Part shown: positions 42,181 to 51,742 of the stretch, piece by piece
Layout: every line of letters starts with the position of its first letter
Numbering within the stretch: the stretch's first letter is position 1
Source of the DNA: Hoylesella pleuritidis JCM 14110
GTDB lineage: Bacteria; Bacteroidota; Bacteroidia; Bacteroidales; Bacteroidaceae
DNA: 64,000 nucleotides
Direction of reading: 5' to 3'
Assembly (NCBI RefSeq): GCF_000613725.1
Contig: NZ_BAJN01000008.1
Span: 1 to 64,000, forward strand
Program-made: the position numbers and the translations under genes
The notes under the pieces: model-generated
Database searches by the model: none
Seen by the model: only the letters and a program-made list of their open reading frames with translations
Told to the model about the DNA's origin: nothing

Positions 42181-43962
42181 TCATACGTGATCTATCTCTT
42201 GCAGCATCTGCTCTAACAAGAACGTGGCATTCTGATTACGGGCCACGCCGGGAGTGATTTTGTAAGTATAAGTGACGGCCGTTCCGAGTTCGATCTCAAA
42301 ACAGTAGTTGTGGAAACGAGCCGGAAACGCATCGCTCATTTTGGATAATTCGAGGTCGTGTGTGGCAATAATGCCGCTCACGGGCAACTTAGCAACAGCT
42401 TGAAGAAACAGACGCGAGCCGTTGAGTTTATCCAACGAATTGGTGCCTTTCAGTATTTCGTCGAGAATAATCAATGTGCGAGACTGCCGTTGACAACTGT
42501 CGATGAGCTGTTTGAGCCGCAACAGCTCGGCATTGAAGTAAGAAATGCCGTGCGTAAGATCGTCGGTGGTTCGCATACTGCTGAACAATGAGAAACAAGA
42601 AACCCGCAAACGGTCGGCAAAAACCGGCATTCCGTTCCGGGCAAGCACGTAATTCACCCCGACAGAGCGTAGGAATGTGCTTTTGCCCGCCATATTCGCA
42701 CCCGTTATCATATAATAGTTTCCATCACGTATAACGAAATTATTGCGTACGGCTTGTGGCCCAAGGAAAGGATGATACAGCCCTTCCGTCTCATAAACGA
42801 TTTCATCCGATTCTACGATTTCACCCCACCCTGCCTCGGGATGATTATATCGGAATGTACCCATTGACACCCAAGCATCTATCGTACTCACGCTGTCAAT
42901 CCAGTTATCAATCCGATTGAGATAGGCGGCCTGCCATTGCAAGAAACGACGAATGAGGAAAAAGTCACTCAGAAAGAATGCGTCTGCAAAGAACAAACCA
43001 AGTATATTGCTACGTCGGTCGAGTCCGTCGAGTACACGATCCAGCTGTTCAAACGATGCCATTGCTTCCGAAAGAGACGCAAAATGAACTGCTGCCCCTC
43101 GCGGAACATCTTTTTTGATAGCACAATGACGTATCATATCGATGTACTTTTTCAGTTGCGCGTGCAGCGTATTTACGTTTTTGGAGATGTCGCCGAGTGC
43201 TCGTTTAGTCAGTATAAATACAAAAAAGAACTGTAACAAGGCCCACCAAATCGGGATATCGGCACTCACCCGGCCCATTATTGCCAATAAGAGAGATACG
43301 AAAAGCCCTGTTATCAACGCATAGGCTGCAATCAAAAATGCCTTAGAACGAGCTTTTGGAACAATCTTCACACGGCTTACGAGTCTCAAAATACGTTTCA
43401 TCTCGGCAGTATCGATCTTCATTCGCTTACCAAGCGACATAAACACGGCCCGCCACGGTTCGTCTTCGGCAAAGGCATCGATGATTTCCGACCGGTCATT
43501 TACATCCGAAAGCGACAGGTATCGGGCCAGACGATCGCTGCCACCCGAAGTTATTGTACGATTGATTCGGTTGAAAAGTGAATCGCGTCCGAATATATCA
43601 AGGTCGAAAGTGAACGCGTGATGTGGGTCTACATATCGTTCACCGGCATCGAAACACGTAAAATCGCCCCTGGCACCAGCCACCTCGTCCACATAAACTG
43701 TACGCAAATCTTCCAACTGCTGCATTTTCTCACTCGTCTGAACATCCATCCGACGAATCACAATATATGCCGCTAACGACAACACCGACAGTGCCAATGT
43801 CCACGTACTGTCGGCAAACACCGTGTAAAGTACAACAAAACCGATCATCGCCAAGAATGAAACGATTTCGCCGCCCACAAAAAAGCGGCTACGATTTCGC
43901 AACAAGGCAATCTCGCGTGTAAGGTCATCGATCCTGTTATTATAATAAGATATTCTTGTCAT
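42181..43962 (-). CDS. Membrane-associated MutS-like ATPase
   Basis: The 593-residue protein has the MutS family ATPase domain at its C-terminus: Walker A GANMAGKSTFLRSVG (about residue 422), then VSCFSLFSSMRTTDDLTHGISYFNAEL, Walker B with TLIILDEILKGTN and the His switch IIATHDLELSK. The N-terminal half lacks the mismatch-binding domain and has two hydrophobic pairs (about residues 29-67 and 205-245, VSFLAMIGFVVLYTVF and ALITGLFVSLLLAIMG), so it is probably anchored in the membrane. It is therefore not the mismatch repair MutS. The function of this subgroup is unknown. It follows the DUF58 gene by 14 bp. Confidence 0.85.
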   Translation of the reverse strand: MTRISYYNNRIDDLTREIALLRNRSRFFVGGEIVSFLAMIGFVVLYTVFADSTWTLALSVLSLAAYIVIRRMDVQTSEKMQQLEDLRTVYVDEVAGARGDFTCFDAGERYVDPHHAFTFDLDIFGRDSLFNRINRTITSGGSDRLARYLSLSDVNDRSEIIDAFAEDEPWRAVFMSLGKRMKIDTAEMKRILRLVSRVKIVPKARSKAFLIAAYALITGLFVSLLLAIMGRVSADIPIWWALLQFFFVFILTKRALGDISKNVNTLHAQLKKYIDMIRHCAIKKDVPRGAAVHFASLSEAMASFEQLDRVLDGLDRRSNILGLFFADAFFLSDFFLIRRFLQWQAAYLNRIDNWIDSVSTIDAWVSMGTFRYNHPEAGWGEIVESDEIVYETEGLYHPFLGPQAVRNNFVIRDGNYYMITGANMAGKSTFLRSVGVNYVLARNGMPVFADRLRVSCFSLFSSMRTTDDLTHGISYFNAELLRLKQLIDSCQRQSRTLIILDEILKGTNSLDKLNGSRLFLQAVAKLPVSGIIATHDLELSKMSDAFPARFHNYCFEIELGTAVTYTYKITPGVARNQNATFLLEQMLQEIDHV

Positions 43963-43976
43963 ACCTATTCAAATTT

Positions 43977-45292
43977 TCAATTAATAGCCTGCCGAGCTTT
44001 CATTTCTAAATATTTATTGATAACGGCCACGGACAGATTGGCCGGCGTAGTAAGCAGAGATGAGATGCCGTTCTGCTGCAATGTAGAGACGACAAGCCTC
44101 TGCTCGTAGGCAAATTTCTCGGCAATCACATGCCGATAATATTCTTCTGTATTCGTAGCCGGTGTACGAATGTAGGCTTTCAGCTGCTCATCCTCAAAAA
44201 AAACGACCAATAACCGATGGTGGCGATTGAGTTGTCTGAGGTAAGGTAACTGCCTTTTCAAACTTGATATGCCGCTAAAATTGGTATAAAGAACAAGCAA
44301 CGAACGTTTGTTGACGTGCAGGTTGAGATTGGCCGAAAGCGCTGAGAAGTCTGTTTCGCCGAAAGTCGTCTCTTGTGCATATAGAGTTTCTAAGATGTTT
44401 TGTAGCTGTCCGTGACGTTTCGAGGCCGGAACAAAGGTATCGAAACACTCATTAAACGTAACGAGGCCCGCCTTATCATCGCGGTTCATTGCAACAAACG
44501 AAAGTACAAGTGCAGCATTGATGGCATAATCTAACAACGTCATACCCAGGAAAGCCTGCTGCATCACGCGCCCTTTATCGATAAGATTGAAGATTTGTTG
44601 CGACCGCTCATCCTGGTAAACATTCACCATCAATTGATGCCGACAGGCACTTGCTTTCCAATTAATCGTGCGATAGTCATCGCCTTTGACATAATCCTTA
44701 ATCTGTTCAAACTCCGTATGATGCCCCACTCGTCGTATTTTCTTAATCCCAAGCTCTGTCAATCGATTGCTAACAGCCATCAATTCATATTGCCGTAGCA
44801 TCAAATAAGCCGGATAAACTTTAATATCCACGGGAGTTCCACAGGTGAAACGGCGCTCGATCAAACTGAGACGTGTAGACGCAAATATACGAATCCTACC
44901 AAATCCATACACACCTCGCTTAACAGGATGCAGCCGATAACGGATGGTCTTGCCTTACCGGGACTCAGATTCAGCCGGAAACAGACATCGCGACGCTGGA
45001 AAACGGCAGGTATTTCATCGATTACTGTCAAACGAACAAACATCGGATAGCTGCTCTCTACACGTATCTTCACCTCATTGTCATCACCATTTGAAAAGCG
45101 TCGGGCACACGTTCGCTCGGCTGTCAGGCCATCTCGGGCATACAGAAACACTGCTTCTGTTAACACAAGAACGATAAACGCCGCAAGCATCCACCGTCCG
45201 ATATCAAACAACGGACCGTAAAAATATCCTCCGGCAATGAGCAAAATAAGGATGACCGATGCAATATAAAACCTGCGGGAAAGATACATCAC
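43977..45292 (-). CDS. DUF58 (vWA-like) protein (one frameshift here)
   Basis: Two readings join when one base is added near 44940. The first has two TM helices at the N-terminus (IASVILILLIAGGYF, MLAAFIVLVLTEAVF) and ends in SPGKARPS. The second continues YRLHPVKRGVYGFGRIRIFASTRL and contains the DUF58 core YVKGDDYRTINWKASACRHQLMV. The repaired protein is 438 residues. DUF58 proteins are encoded with MoxR ATPases and may be scaffold or client partners. The restored frame gives the known family pattern without a gap, so the break is probably an error. Confidence 0.85.
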
Positions 45293-45326
45293 TTTGGTAC
45301 TTCAACCTTATCGATCAACTTGCGAG

Positions 45327-46252
45327 CTACTTCGAAGGGCTATAACCTTCCATTTCCGCTTCGGCTGTCAGTATCAGACGGTGCTGAAGCACTGCCGGCG
45401 TTACAAATTTGATGTCGTCCGGTGTCACGAAATCACGTCCTTGCAACAGTGCCGATGCTTTGGCAGTCTGCAAAATGGCTACGGAAGCACGAGGGGAAGC
45501 GCCCAAATACACCGCTTTACTGCTTCGCGTCTGCTGCACTAACTGTGCGATGTATCGCAGGAGCGTGTGATCTACGACCACACTGTCTGTCAATGCACGC
45601 ATCTGTAACAATTCATCACCTGTAAGAATGGGGGAAATACCGGCGAGTTTCACCAACTGAGCATTATTCTGATGCCGCTCCAAGATGTGCACCTCTTCGT
45701 CGGCCGAAGGATAACCGATGTCTATTTTCATCAGAAATCGATCTAACTGGGCCTCCGGCAATTTGTAAGTTCCCTCCTGCTCCACAGGGTTTTGCGTAGC
45801 AAGAATGGTGTAAAGATCACCCATCTTGTGTGTCGTTCCGTCAATCGTCACCTGCTTTTCTTCCATCACCTCAAACAAAGCTGCCTGCGTTTTGGCCGGA
45901 GCGCGGTTGATTTCATCTACCAACACGAGATCGGCAAATATCGGTCCCTCGTGAAAATCAAATTCAGAGGTCTTCAAATTGAATACAATCGTACCGAGAA
46001 CATCACTCGGCATCAAATCGGGTGTAAATTGCACGCGACTGAAACGGGCATCAATCAGTCTTGCAATAAGCCTTGCCAGCAATGTCTTTGCTGTTCCCGG
46101 CACACCTTCTAACAAGATATGACCGCCCGAAAGAATGCACGTGAGCACGAGACTCACGGCCTCGTCTTGCCCCACAATCACTTGAGCAATCTGCTGTTTC
46201 AGCTGTTGCATCTTCTCGGCAAAGCTGTAAGATCTATTCTTTGTTCTTCCAT
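45327..46252 (-). CDS. moxR: MoxR-family AAA+ ATPase (one frameshift near the start)
   Basis: The 294 residues from 46211 contain Walker A GVPGTAKTLLA, Walker B VLVDEINRAPAKTQAALFEVMEEKQV, sensor LATQNPVEQEGTYKLPEAQLDRF and the AAA lid, the MoxR pattern. The true start is probably ATG at 46252. The reading MEEQRIDLTA continues into AEKMQQLKQQIAQVIVGQDEAV if one T is added in the run near 46221, giving 308 residues, with the start 3 bp beyond the DUF4350 stop region. MoxR ATPases act as chaperones for vWA or DUF58 partners. Confidence 0.9.
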
Positions 46253-46255
46253 CAT

Positions 46256-47500
46256 CTATATTTCATTGATTATTTTATTCATTTTATCGATATATTGCTG
46301 CATTTCCTGTTGCGAAATATTGGCTTCGTAATGGTAAGCCAGTCGCAAGTCTTTGATAATCGCGTCGATTTCTTCCCGTGCAATGCCCGTCTTCTGTGAC
46401 AAGACGGAGACTGTGCAGTTGTTATCGGCTGTATCTTCCACATCCACCATCAATCGCTCACGCAGTGTTTCGGCAAAATAAATAAACTTTTTACGCACCA
46501 AATCGGCATTGTCGTGCTGCTGATAATAGAGTGTTCCGATAAGCTGAACAAACTCCAATGATTTATTGTCCGGTGTTTTTACTACCGGAATTACACGCTG
46601 GCGACGACGCGCCGTGAAACCCATCATTAGGAGAACGGTTATCAACGACAGATACAAAGCCCATCGAAGCGGTGGTTGTTGCAGGAAATATCGGAACGGA
46701 GAGGTCTCGTTTCGCCCTGTTTGCAAGGCCAATGGACTGGTGTCGAGACGCACAACAGGCCGGTCAGCGACCTCATTCATCAGTCTCATTATATAATTTT
46801 CGGCATGTCCGTTGAGCAATCCGAAGTTGGTAAAGAGCAACGGATGACCCACCAAAATCAGTTCGCCATGCCCCACTTTACGCTTTGCAGCCAAGAGATC
46901 CTGCCTTAATCGACCATTCGAAAGACTGTCAATTGCGACCGCAGAGTCGGCAATCAACTTATCACTCAACAGTTGTGCATAAACAGAATAAACGGCTTGC
47001 GGATAGGGCGCAGAAGTTCCTCGCCAATAGACTGGCGTATAGAGTGCCACCTCTTTGCCGACGAATTGCTTTCTCAGTGCGGTAAAATCAAAATAATTTC
47101 CGTTCGATTTGACATCCATCCCGAAGTTTTTGAACAGCAGACTATCAGTATCTTCACCGTAACGACGACACGCAACGAGCATCACTTTGCAGCCCTCTGC
47201 CAGGAGTTTCTTAATTTCCCGGATGTCGGTTCTATTCAAATCTAACTGATCAGAGACGAGCAATACTGCCTGTTTTCCCCTTTCCTTACTCATCTGATAA
47301 AGTGTCTTACGCTCTACCCGGTAGCCGTGCGGCATCGTTTGAGCCATTACGCTGTCGAAGACAAGACATCCGAAAGGATTCGAATCGCGGTGACCGAATG
47401 TGGGAGTCCAGTCGAACGGCTTCGGCATCTGCATCTGAACAATGAAAAGTAAGACCGCCATCACGGCGATGACAATAAAGAAAATACGACTACCTCTCAT
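46256..47500 (-). CDS. DUF4350 domain membrane protein
   Basis: The 414-residue protein has an N-terminal TM helix (IFFIVIAVMAVLLFIVQM), a DUF4350-like extracytoplasmic domain (FGHRDSNPFGCLVFDSVMAQTM, GHGELILVGHPLLFTNFGLLNG) and a second TM helix near residue 285 (WALYLSLITVLLMMGFTARR). The C-terminal cytoplasmic part begins TPDNKSLEFVQLIGTLYYQ. It is common in MoxR/DUF58 operons of Bacteroidetes. It overlaps the DUF4129 gene by 4 bp (ATGA) and lies 3 bp before moxR. Its biochemical role is not known. Confidence 0.85.
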   Translation of the reverse strand: MRGSRIFFIVIAVMAVLLFIVQMQMPKPFDWTPTFGHRDSNPFGCLVFDSVMAQTMPHGYRVERKTLYQMSKERGKQAVLLVSDQLDLNRTDIREIKKLLAEGCKVMLVACRRYGEDTDSLLFKNFGMDVKSNGNYFDFTALRKQFVGKEVALYTPVYWRGTSAPYPQAVYSVYAQLLSDKLIADSAVAIDSLSNGRLRQDLLAAKRKVGHGELILVGHPLLFTNFGLLNGHAENYIMRLMNEVADRPVVRLDTSPLALQTGRNETSPFRYFLQQPPLRWALYLSLITVLLMMGFTARRRQRVIPVVKTPDNKSLEFVQLIGTLYYQQHDNADLVRKKFIYFAETLRERLMVDVEDTADNNCTVSVLSQKTGIAREEIDAIIKDLRLAYHYEANISQQEMQQYIDKMNKIINEI

Positions 47501-48111
47501 TCTGGCACCTCCTCTCTAATGACTGCTTGCAAACGCATCATCTCTTCACAAAGAGATGGCGTGGCTTCGAATCCGCCATAACGAATGCGCAGGAAATGGG
47601 TTGTAAATACCCGGAAGAGCGATGTATTGACTTCCAACGTGTATTGTGTAGGTGTCTTATAAGGTTGCCAATCAATCTGTCCGCCGTCGCTGAGCATCTT
47701 CAACGTCTGTAAATAAATAAGTCGCACGGCCTCGCGATAGGCTTTTCGCTCCATCGCTTGACGGATTTGCGCCGAAAAGTTGATACCGTAAATGGAGTCT
47801 TCTTCCACTGAATAAGCTATTGCCGACCGCTGATTGCGACCGAACTGGCGTGGTATAATGCGCCAAAAGAAATACATGAGCAGACCGATACACGCTATAC
47901 CGAGGACAAACCATATCCACCTACCGTTGATTTGATAAAAATCGTTGTGAAATACCGACCTGATGAGCTGTGAAAACCAGGATGCCGCACGATCCGAAAG
48001 GTCTGAGTCCGCCTGCACCAATTCACGTGCATAGTTATAGTGCTCATCTGCCCGCCACGCATTCAGCGCAGTAGTGTCGACAGTCAGCGTGTCAATGGCA
48101 GTACCGGTCAT
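47497..48111 (-). CDS. DUF4129 domain membrane protein
   Basis: This 204-residue protein has one TM helix (WIWFVLGIACIGLLMYFFW, residues about 65-85) and a C-terminal DUF4129 domain (MERKAYREAVRLIYLQTLKMLSDGG, TPTQYTLEV, then FEATPSLCEEMM). It is usually found with transglutaminase, MoxR and DUF58 genes, and here it is in the same operon. The N-terminal 60 residues are predicted to be extracytoplasmic. Role inferred only from context: a membrane partner of the MoxR system. Confidence 0.8.
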   Translation of the reverse strand: MTGTAIDTLTVDTTALNAWRADEHYNYARELVQADSDLSDRAASWFSQLIRSVFHNDFYQINGRWIWFVLGIACIGLLMYFFWRIIPRQFGRNQRSAIAYSVEEDSIYGINFSAQIRQAMERKAYREAVRLIYLQTLKMLSDGGQIDWQPYKTPTQYTLEVNTSLFRVFTTHFLRIRYGGFEATPSLCEEMMRLQAVIREEVPE

Positions 48112-48120
48112 CGCTCCCTG

Positions 48121-49125
48121 TTACAGATTTTCAAAGTCATCGATATCCTTTTTAGGACCCTCAAACTCTTCAAAATCATCTGTATTCTTATCAGCCAATA
48201 TCTCAAAATGGTCTATTTCCTTTTTCACGGACACCGAATCTAACTTTTCGGCTGCGTGACCATATTGAAAAGTCATTGCAATCAAAATCAACGCGGCACC
48301 GAGATACATACCGAACGATTGTACGATACCTGCCAAATAGGCAAAGAAGCTGACGAAAACATTCTCAGAGACACCGTTACTTGCAGCGGTAGACATATCA
48401 AACAGACCTTCACTCATAACAGCAATACCCCACGGCAAAGACAAAACACCAATCAACAGATAAGCGATGATACTCACAACGAAACCTAATGCGAAGATAC
48501 CGCCCCACGTATTGAAGCCCAATCGGAAAGTTTTCTTGACATTCCCAATCACATCTATCTCTTCAAAAATAAATATCGGTGTGAGCAAAGCCAATGGAAT
48601 GACGCAGATAATAAGCCCCGGATAAGTGACAATGAGCGTTAACGGCGTGATAAGTGTCAATATAACCATCGCCACAGAAACCACAATCCCCAAGCCGCAA
48701 CCCACAACTACGGCCACAACTATACGCAATGCGCTTTGCTTCAACGTGGGTAATAGTTCACGAAAAGTAAGTCCTTGCAAACGGTTCTCACGTCCGAAAT
48801 AGAGTTTAAGCAAGCTATATACAACAATATTCATCAGAAACGACGCGACGACAAATGTCAAGAGAACTGCCACATAGCCCATTATATAGGTCTGCATCAT
48901 ATCGTCTGCAATCTGTCTTGTGTAAGCCTGGCGCATCATCTTGAACATATTGCCGAGCCACGAATTGAAAGCGATAGACTGAATCAAGCAAAACGGCAAT
49001 ATGAAATAAGCGAGATACTTGAGCAAAACGCGCCAATTCTCAGATACGAAGTCGAATGTTGCCGAGAACTTCTCGCTGAAAGTGCGAACCCGATAGAGTT
49101 CGATCTTAGGTGTATTGATTTCCAT
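48121..49125 (-). CDS. Multi-pass membrane protein in the MoxR cluster
   Basis: The 334-residue protein has about six TM helices (VLLKYLAYFILPFCLIQSIAF, IMGYVAVLLTFVVASFLMNIVVYSLL, IVVAVVVGCGLGIVVSVAMVILTLI and others). It has a charged N-terminus (EINTPKIELYRVRTFSEKFS) and an acidic C-terminus (TDDFEEFEGPKKDIDDFENL). This shape fits the DUF4013/YciC-like integral membrane proteins often next to SpoIIM and RDD genes. The SpoIIM gene end overlaps its start by 20 bp. No enzymatic motif is seen. Confidence 0.7.
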   Translation of the reverse strand: MEINTPKIELYRVRTFSEKFSATFDFVSENWRVLLKYLAYFILPFCLIQSIAFNSWLGNMFKMMRQAYTRQIADDMMQTYIMGYVAVLLTFVVASFLMNIVVYSLLKLYFGRENRLQGLTFRELLPTLKQSALRIVVAVVVGCGLGIVVSVAMVILTLITPLTLIVTYPGLIICVIPLALLTPIFIFEEIDVIGNVKKTFRLGFNTWGGIFALGFVVSIIAYLLIGVLSLPWGIAVMSEGLFDMSTAASNGVSENVFVSFFAYLAGIVQSFGMYLGAALILIAMTFQYGHAAEKLDSVSVKKEIDHFEILADKNTDDFEEFEGPKKDIDDFENL

Positions 49126-50112
49126 TTTTATTATAATTAATTCTTTGTTGATAATTTGCCGAGGTATGATATCCTATATAATAAGGTAAAATAATGAAGT
49201 AAAAAATAACGAATGCCAGCGACACTAAGATCACCGCAAAACGGATTCTGTCGTCAACCTCGGTGTGACGGGTAATAAAGCCCTCGATAAAACCGGCTAC
49301 AACGAACAGCGGAATAATGCCGACGACTATCTTCAAGCCACGCTTCGCACCCCTCTGAAACGACTCCAAACGTGAGTAAGTGCCCGGGAACAGGAAACCA
49401 TTACCCAATGCCAGACCTGCCGCTCCGGCCACAATGATGGCCGAAATTTCCAATGTGCCGTGCTGGAAAATGGTCAGCAGCGACTCGCCCAGCAAGCCGT
49501 GCTGATAGAAAAGCGACCCGAAACAGCCGAGCATCACGCCGTTCCGGAACAGTTGCCAGCCGTTCCGATGCTTGTCAGCAATCCCATCGCAAATACAAAG
49601 ACAGCTACCGTGATATTGTTGAGCGTGATTTGCAGGAACATTCCCATCTCGGGTGCATCGGCATAAACATCCATCGGCCGTCCGTGCGCAATATTATCGA
49701 GCGTCATATCCACATAACGGTCACCTAAAATAAGGCGCACGAAGTCGATATCTGCAAGTTGAGAGATAACACCGATAAGCACAGATACACTGAAAATGAC
49801 AAAAGATATAAGCAACAAGCGGCGCTCCTCAAACATTGTCTGCGGCACTTCGCGCATCCAAAAAGTAATGATGCGCCCCCATTTTTCACGTTTATTGCGG
49901 TAGATTGCGTGGTGTAATGTTGCAGATAAATTATTAAGATAGATCGTGATGCGCGACGAGGGATAATGTGTCTGGGCAAAAGCCAAATCGGCCGTTATAT
50001 CCATATAGACTTCAGCCAACCTGTCGGGCGACTCTTCCGCAGCATCATCGGCCACAGTTTCCATCTGTTGCCATTTCTCGATATGTGTACGTATAAACGT
50101 CAGTTCTTTCAA
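49106..50112 (-). CDS. SpoIIM family membrane protein (one frameshift here)
   Basis: Joined by one added base near 49557, the protein is 335 residues: an N-terminal helical region (FIRTHIEKWQQMETVADDAAEE), a TM helix (LLISFVIFSVSVLIGVIS), a periplasmic loop with RPMDVYADAPEMGMFLQITLNN and further TM helices with GLLTSIGT, then GWQLFRNGVMLGCF, HGLLGESLLTIFQHGTLEISA and IVAGAAGLALGNG. The last block is the SpoIIM/COG1300 signature. As given, the reading ends at NCSGTA and reopens at 49537. It is the first gene of the MoxR-DUF58 operon, with a promoter at 50145-50175. This organism shows no sign of sporulation, so the name reflects only homology. Confidence 0.85.
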
Positions 50113-50144
50113 GGTGATAATGAGATTTTACGCAAATGACACCG

Positions 50145-50175
50145 CAAATATAAGAAAAATATTCTACTTTTGCAA
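50145..50175 (-). promoter_or_regulatory. Promoter of the SpoIIM-MoxR-DUF58 operon, overlapping the divergent RDD promoter
   Basis: On the minus strand TTG (50175-50173), a 20-bp spacer and TATATTTG (50152-50145). On the + strand a TACTTTTG -7 box (50165-50172) lies inside the same stretch and serves the RDD gene. The two promoters cannot easily be occupied at once. Confidence 0.7.
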
Positions 50176-50191
50176 CAGTAACAGACATAAA

Positions 50192-50917
50192 ATGGCAACA
50201 ACTGACATCATTACAGGTCAATTCGTACGCATCAGTCAGACACCGGCCAGTATCGGCGACCGTGTCGTAGCACGACTCATCGATATGTTAGTTCTGCTCT
50301 GTTACCTCTTCTCCGCCATCGAGTTTTACAACTTTTACGGCGTATCTGCCAATAGAACAGCCGAATGGTTGATACCGCTCCTCATCTTATTACCTGCAAT
50401 GAGTTACACGTTTCTTTGCGAAATGTTTTTCCACGGGCAGACAATCGGCAAGCACATCCGCCATATTCGCACTGTGAAAGTCGATGGATCGACGCCTACG
50501 ATGGGGGCCCTCTTGTTGCGATGGATGCTCAATCTGATCGATATTTACTTCTATTGTATAGGGCTGTTATTCATTGCCTGTACCAGAAAGCACCAACGTT
50601 TGGGCGATCTTGCTGCCGGAACGATGGTTGTCCAACTACTTGATTATAAGCATTTGCACATTACATTGGATGAGTTCGATTATGCCCGCCGAAACTACCA
50701 CCCCGTCTACGTTTCCGCCCAACGGCTTTCCGTCGGCCAAGTAGATATCATCCGTAAGACGATTGACAGTTACTCGCAAAGCAATCAACGGCAAATCGAC
50801 ACGCTTGCGGATAAAGTGCGGTGTTTTTTAGAGATAGAGCAGCAAGACCAAGACAGTTTAACCTTTCTCACCACCCTACTTCACGACTATCAATATTATG
50901 CCTTGGAGCTAGTGTGA
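50192..50917 (+). CDS. RDD family membrane protein
   Basis: The 241-residue protein has an RDD domain in the N-terminal 140 residues with the family's Arg-Asp pattern at the first helix (SIGDRVVARLIDMLVLLCYLF), then MSYTFLCEMFFHGQTIGKHIRHIRTVKVDG and LLRWMLNLIDIYFYCIGLLF. The C-terminal 100 residues are soluble and helical. RDD proteins are thought to be transporters or membrane partners. The start at 50192 is chosen because the -7 box TACTTTTG lies 20 bp upstream and would be inside the longer reading from 50114. It is divergent from the SpoIIM operon, a linkage seen in other Bacteroidetes. Confidence 0.87.
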   Translation: MATTDIITGQFVRISQTPASIGDRVVARLIDMLVLLCYLFSAIEFYNFYGVSANRTAEWLIPLLILLPAMSYTFLCEMFFHGQTIGKHIRHIRTVKVDGSTPTMGALLLRWMLNLIDIYFYCIGLLFIACTRKHQRLGDLAAGTMVVQLLDYKHLHITLDEFDYARRNYHPVYVSAQRLSVGQVDIIRKTIDSYSQSNQRQIDTLADKVRCFLEIEQQDQDSLTFLTTLLHDYQYYALELV

Positions 50918-51021
50918 AAGATTAAACAGCGGCTGCAAAAATTACAATTGCAAAATAAAGAATGGTTTTCGAATAAGCAAATATTTATCATCAAGAGTGC
51001 GGTTCGTTAACTTACGGATAT

Positions 51022-51082
51022 AAAAAAAGGGGCTCCGCTGAGTCCCAACCTTATTAACCTTAAATCTAATACCATGAAAAAC
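51022..51082 (-). ncRNA. Candidate small RNA, copy 2, with own promoter and terminator
   Basis: On the minus strand TTG (51119-51117), 20 bp, TATCTTTG (51096-51089), then a transcript starting near 51082 as GTGTTTTTCATGGTATTAG followed by ATTTAAGGTTAATAAGGTT and a GGGACTC-AGCG-GAGCCCC hairpin with seven U. Compared with copy 1 the body is nearly identical, while the terminator stem has changed with pairing kept (a C-G pair became T-A, another a G-T pair). The stem, start and promoter are therefore conserved as a unit. Confidence 0.75.
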
Positions 51083-51367
51083 ACGATGCAAAGATACAAG
51101 CATTTCCGACATATTGCAAGTATTTCAGCTATAAATATTTCTCTTTCACACTTTTCTTGACTTAAATCAAGGACTCGTTAGCAGTATTATACGGAAACAC
51201 TTATTATCTTTCGCTTTTATCCAAGACACCGTAACATCACATACAAGGCTACGATTGTCAACAGAAGCAGCAAGAACAATTATATCTTCCAGATGATGTG
51301 GGCTTATAATGAGCTCACGTTATATTTATCAATATTCCATTGAAAGGACAGAGTAGGAGAGCACGAT

Positions 51368-51430
51368 GACAAGTCGTATACTTGTGGGACACTCCTATAC
51401 GAGTAGTGGGGCACTGGTCGTATACTTGTC
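51368..51430 (+). repeat. 63-bp TATAC-box element, canonical copy B
   Basis: It begins GACAAGTCG and ends TCGTATACTTGTC, with TATAC at positions 10-14, 29-33 and 54-58. It matches copy A at 61 of 63 positions. Flanks of A and B are unrelated, so the 63 bp are the unit. Confidence 0.9.
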
Positions 51431-51679
51431 AGAATACCCCAGAAACATAGGTTTCAGCACAAACACTAATTCTATAATCATGGCCACGTCTTCCAAGATT
51501 TCAGTCTACGTCTGCATTACCTCTTCCTCGAATACAGCGACACGTTTTATACGAATACCAGAACTGCCGTATTGGGCAACGGTCATTGGATATTGGACGG
51601 TTGCTGACGCCGCTGCCAAATAGGTTTGCAATACACATTCTGATTAGAACCAGGACAATTATTAATAAATGCTAATGAT

Positions 51680-51720
51680 AAAATCCTTTCAAATGGTATA
51701 AAACCGCTTGAAAGGATTTT
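51680..51720. terminator. Terminator at the end of lpxH
   Basis: A 13-bp stem (AAAATCCTTTCAA, 51680-51692, with 51708-51720) with A/T runs on both sides lies 23 bp past the lpxH stop on the minus strand. Confidence 0.75.
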
Positions 51721-51742
51721 CCATATCCGAATCTGATAAGTT

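Larger units (their letters stand above)
50918..51742. other. Intergenic region with small RNA candidate, 63-bp element and terminator
   Basis: The 825-bp gap between the RDD and lpxH genes (convergent) holds the small RNA copy 2 (51022-51082), the 63-bp element B (51368-51430) and a terminator (51680-51720). Between these nothing was recognised. The open frame at 51366-51623 is just a translation through the 63-bp element. Confidence 0.6.

Noticed and set aside
51366..51623. An 85-codon reading starting TSRILVGHSY, and a similar one at 56979-57197
   Set aside because: Their likeness comes from translating two copies of the 63-bp element. The rest of each reading is unrelated, so this is not a protein family.
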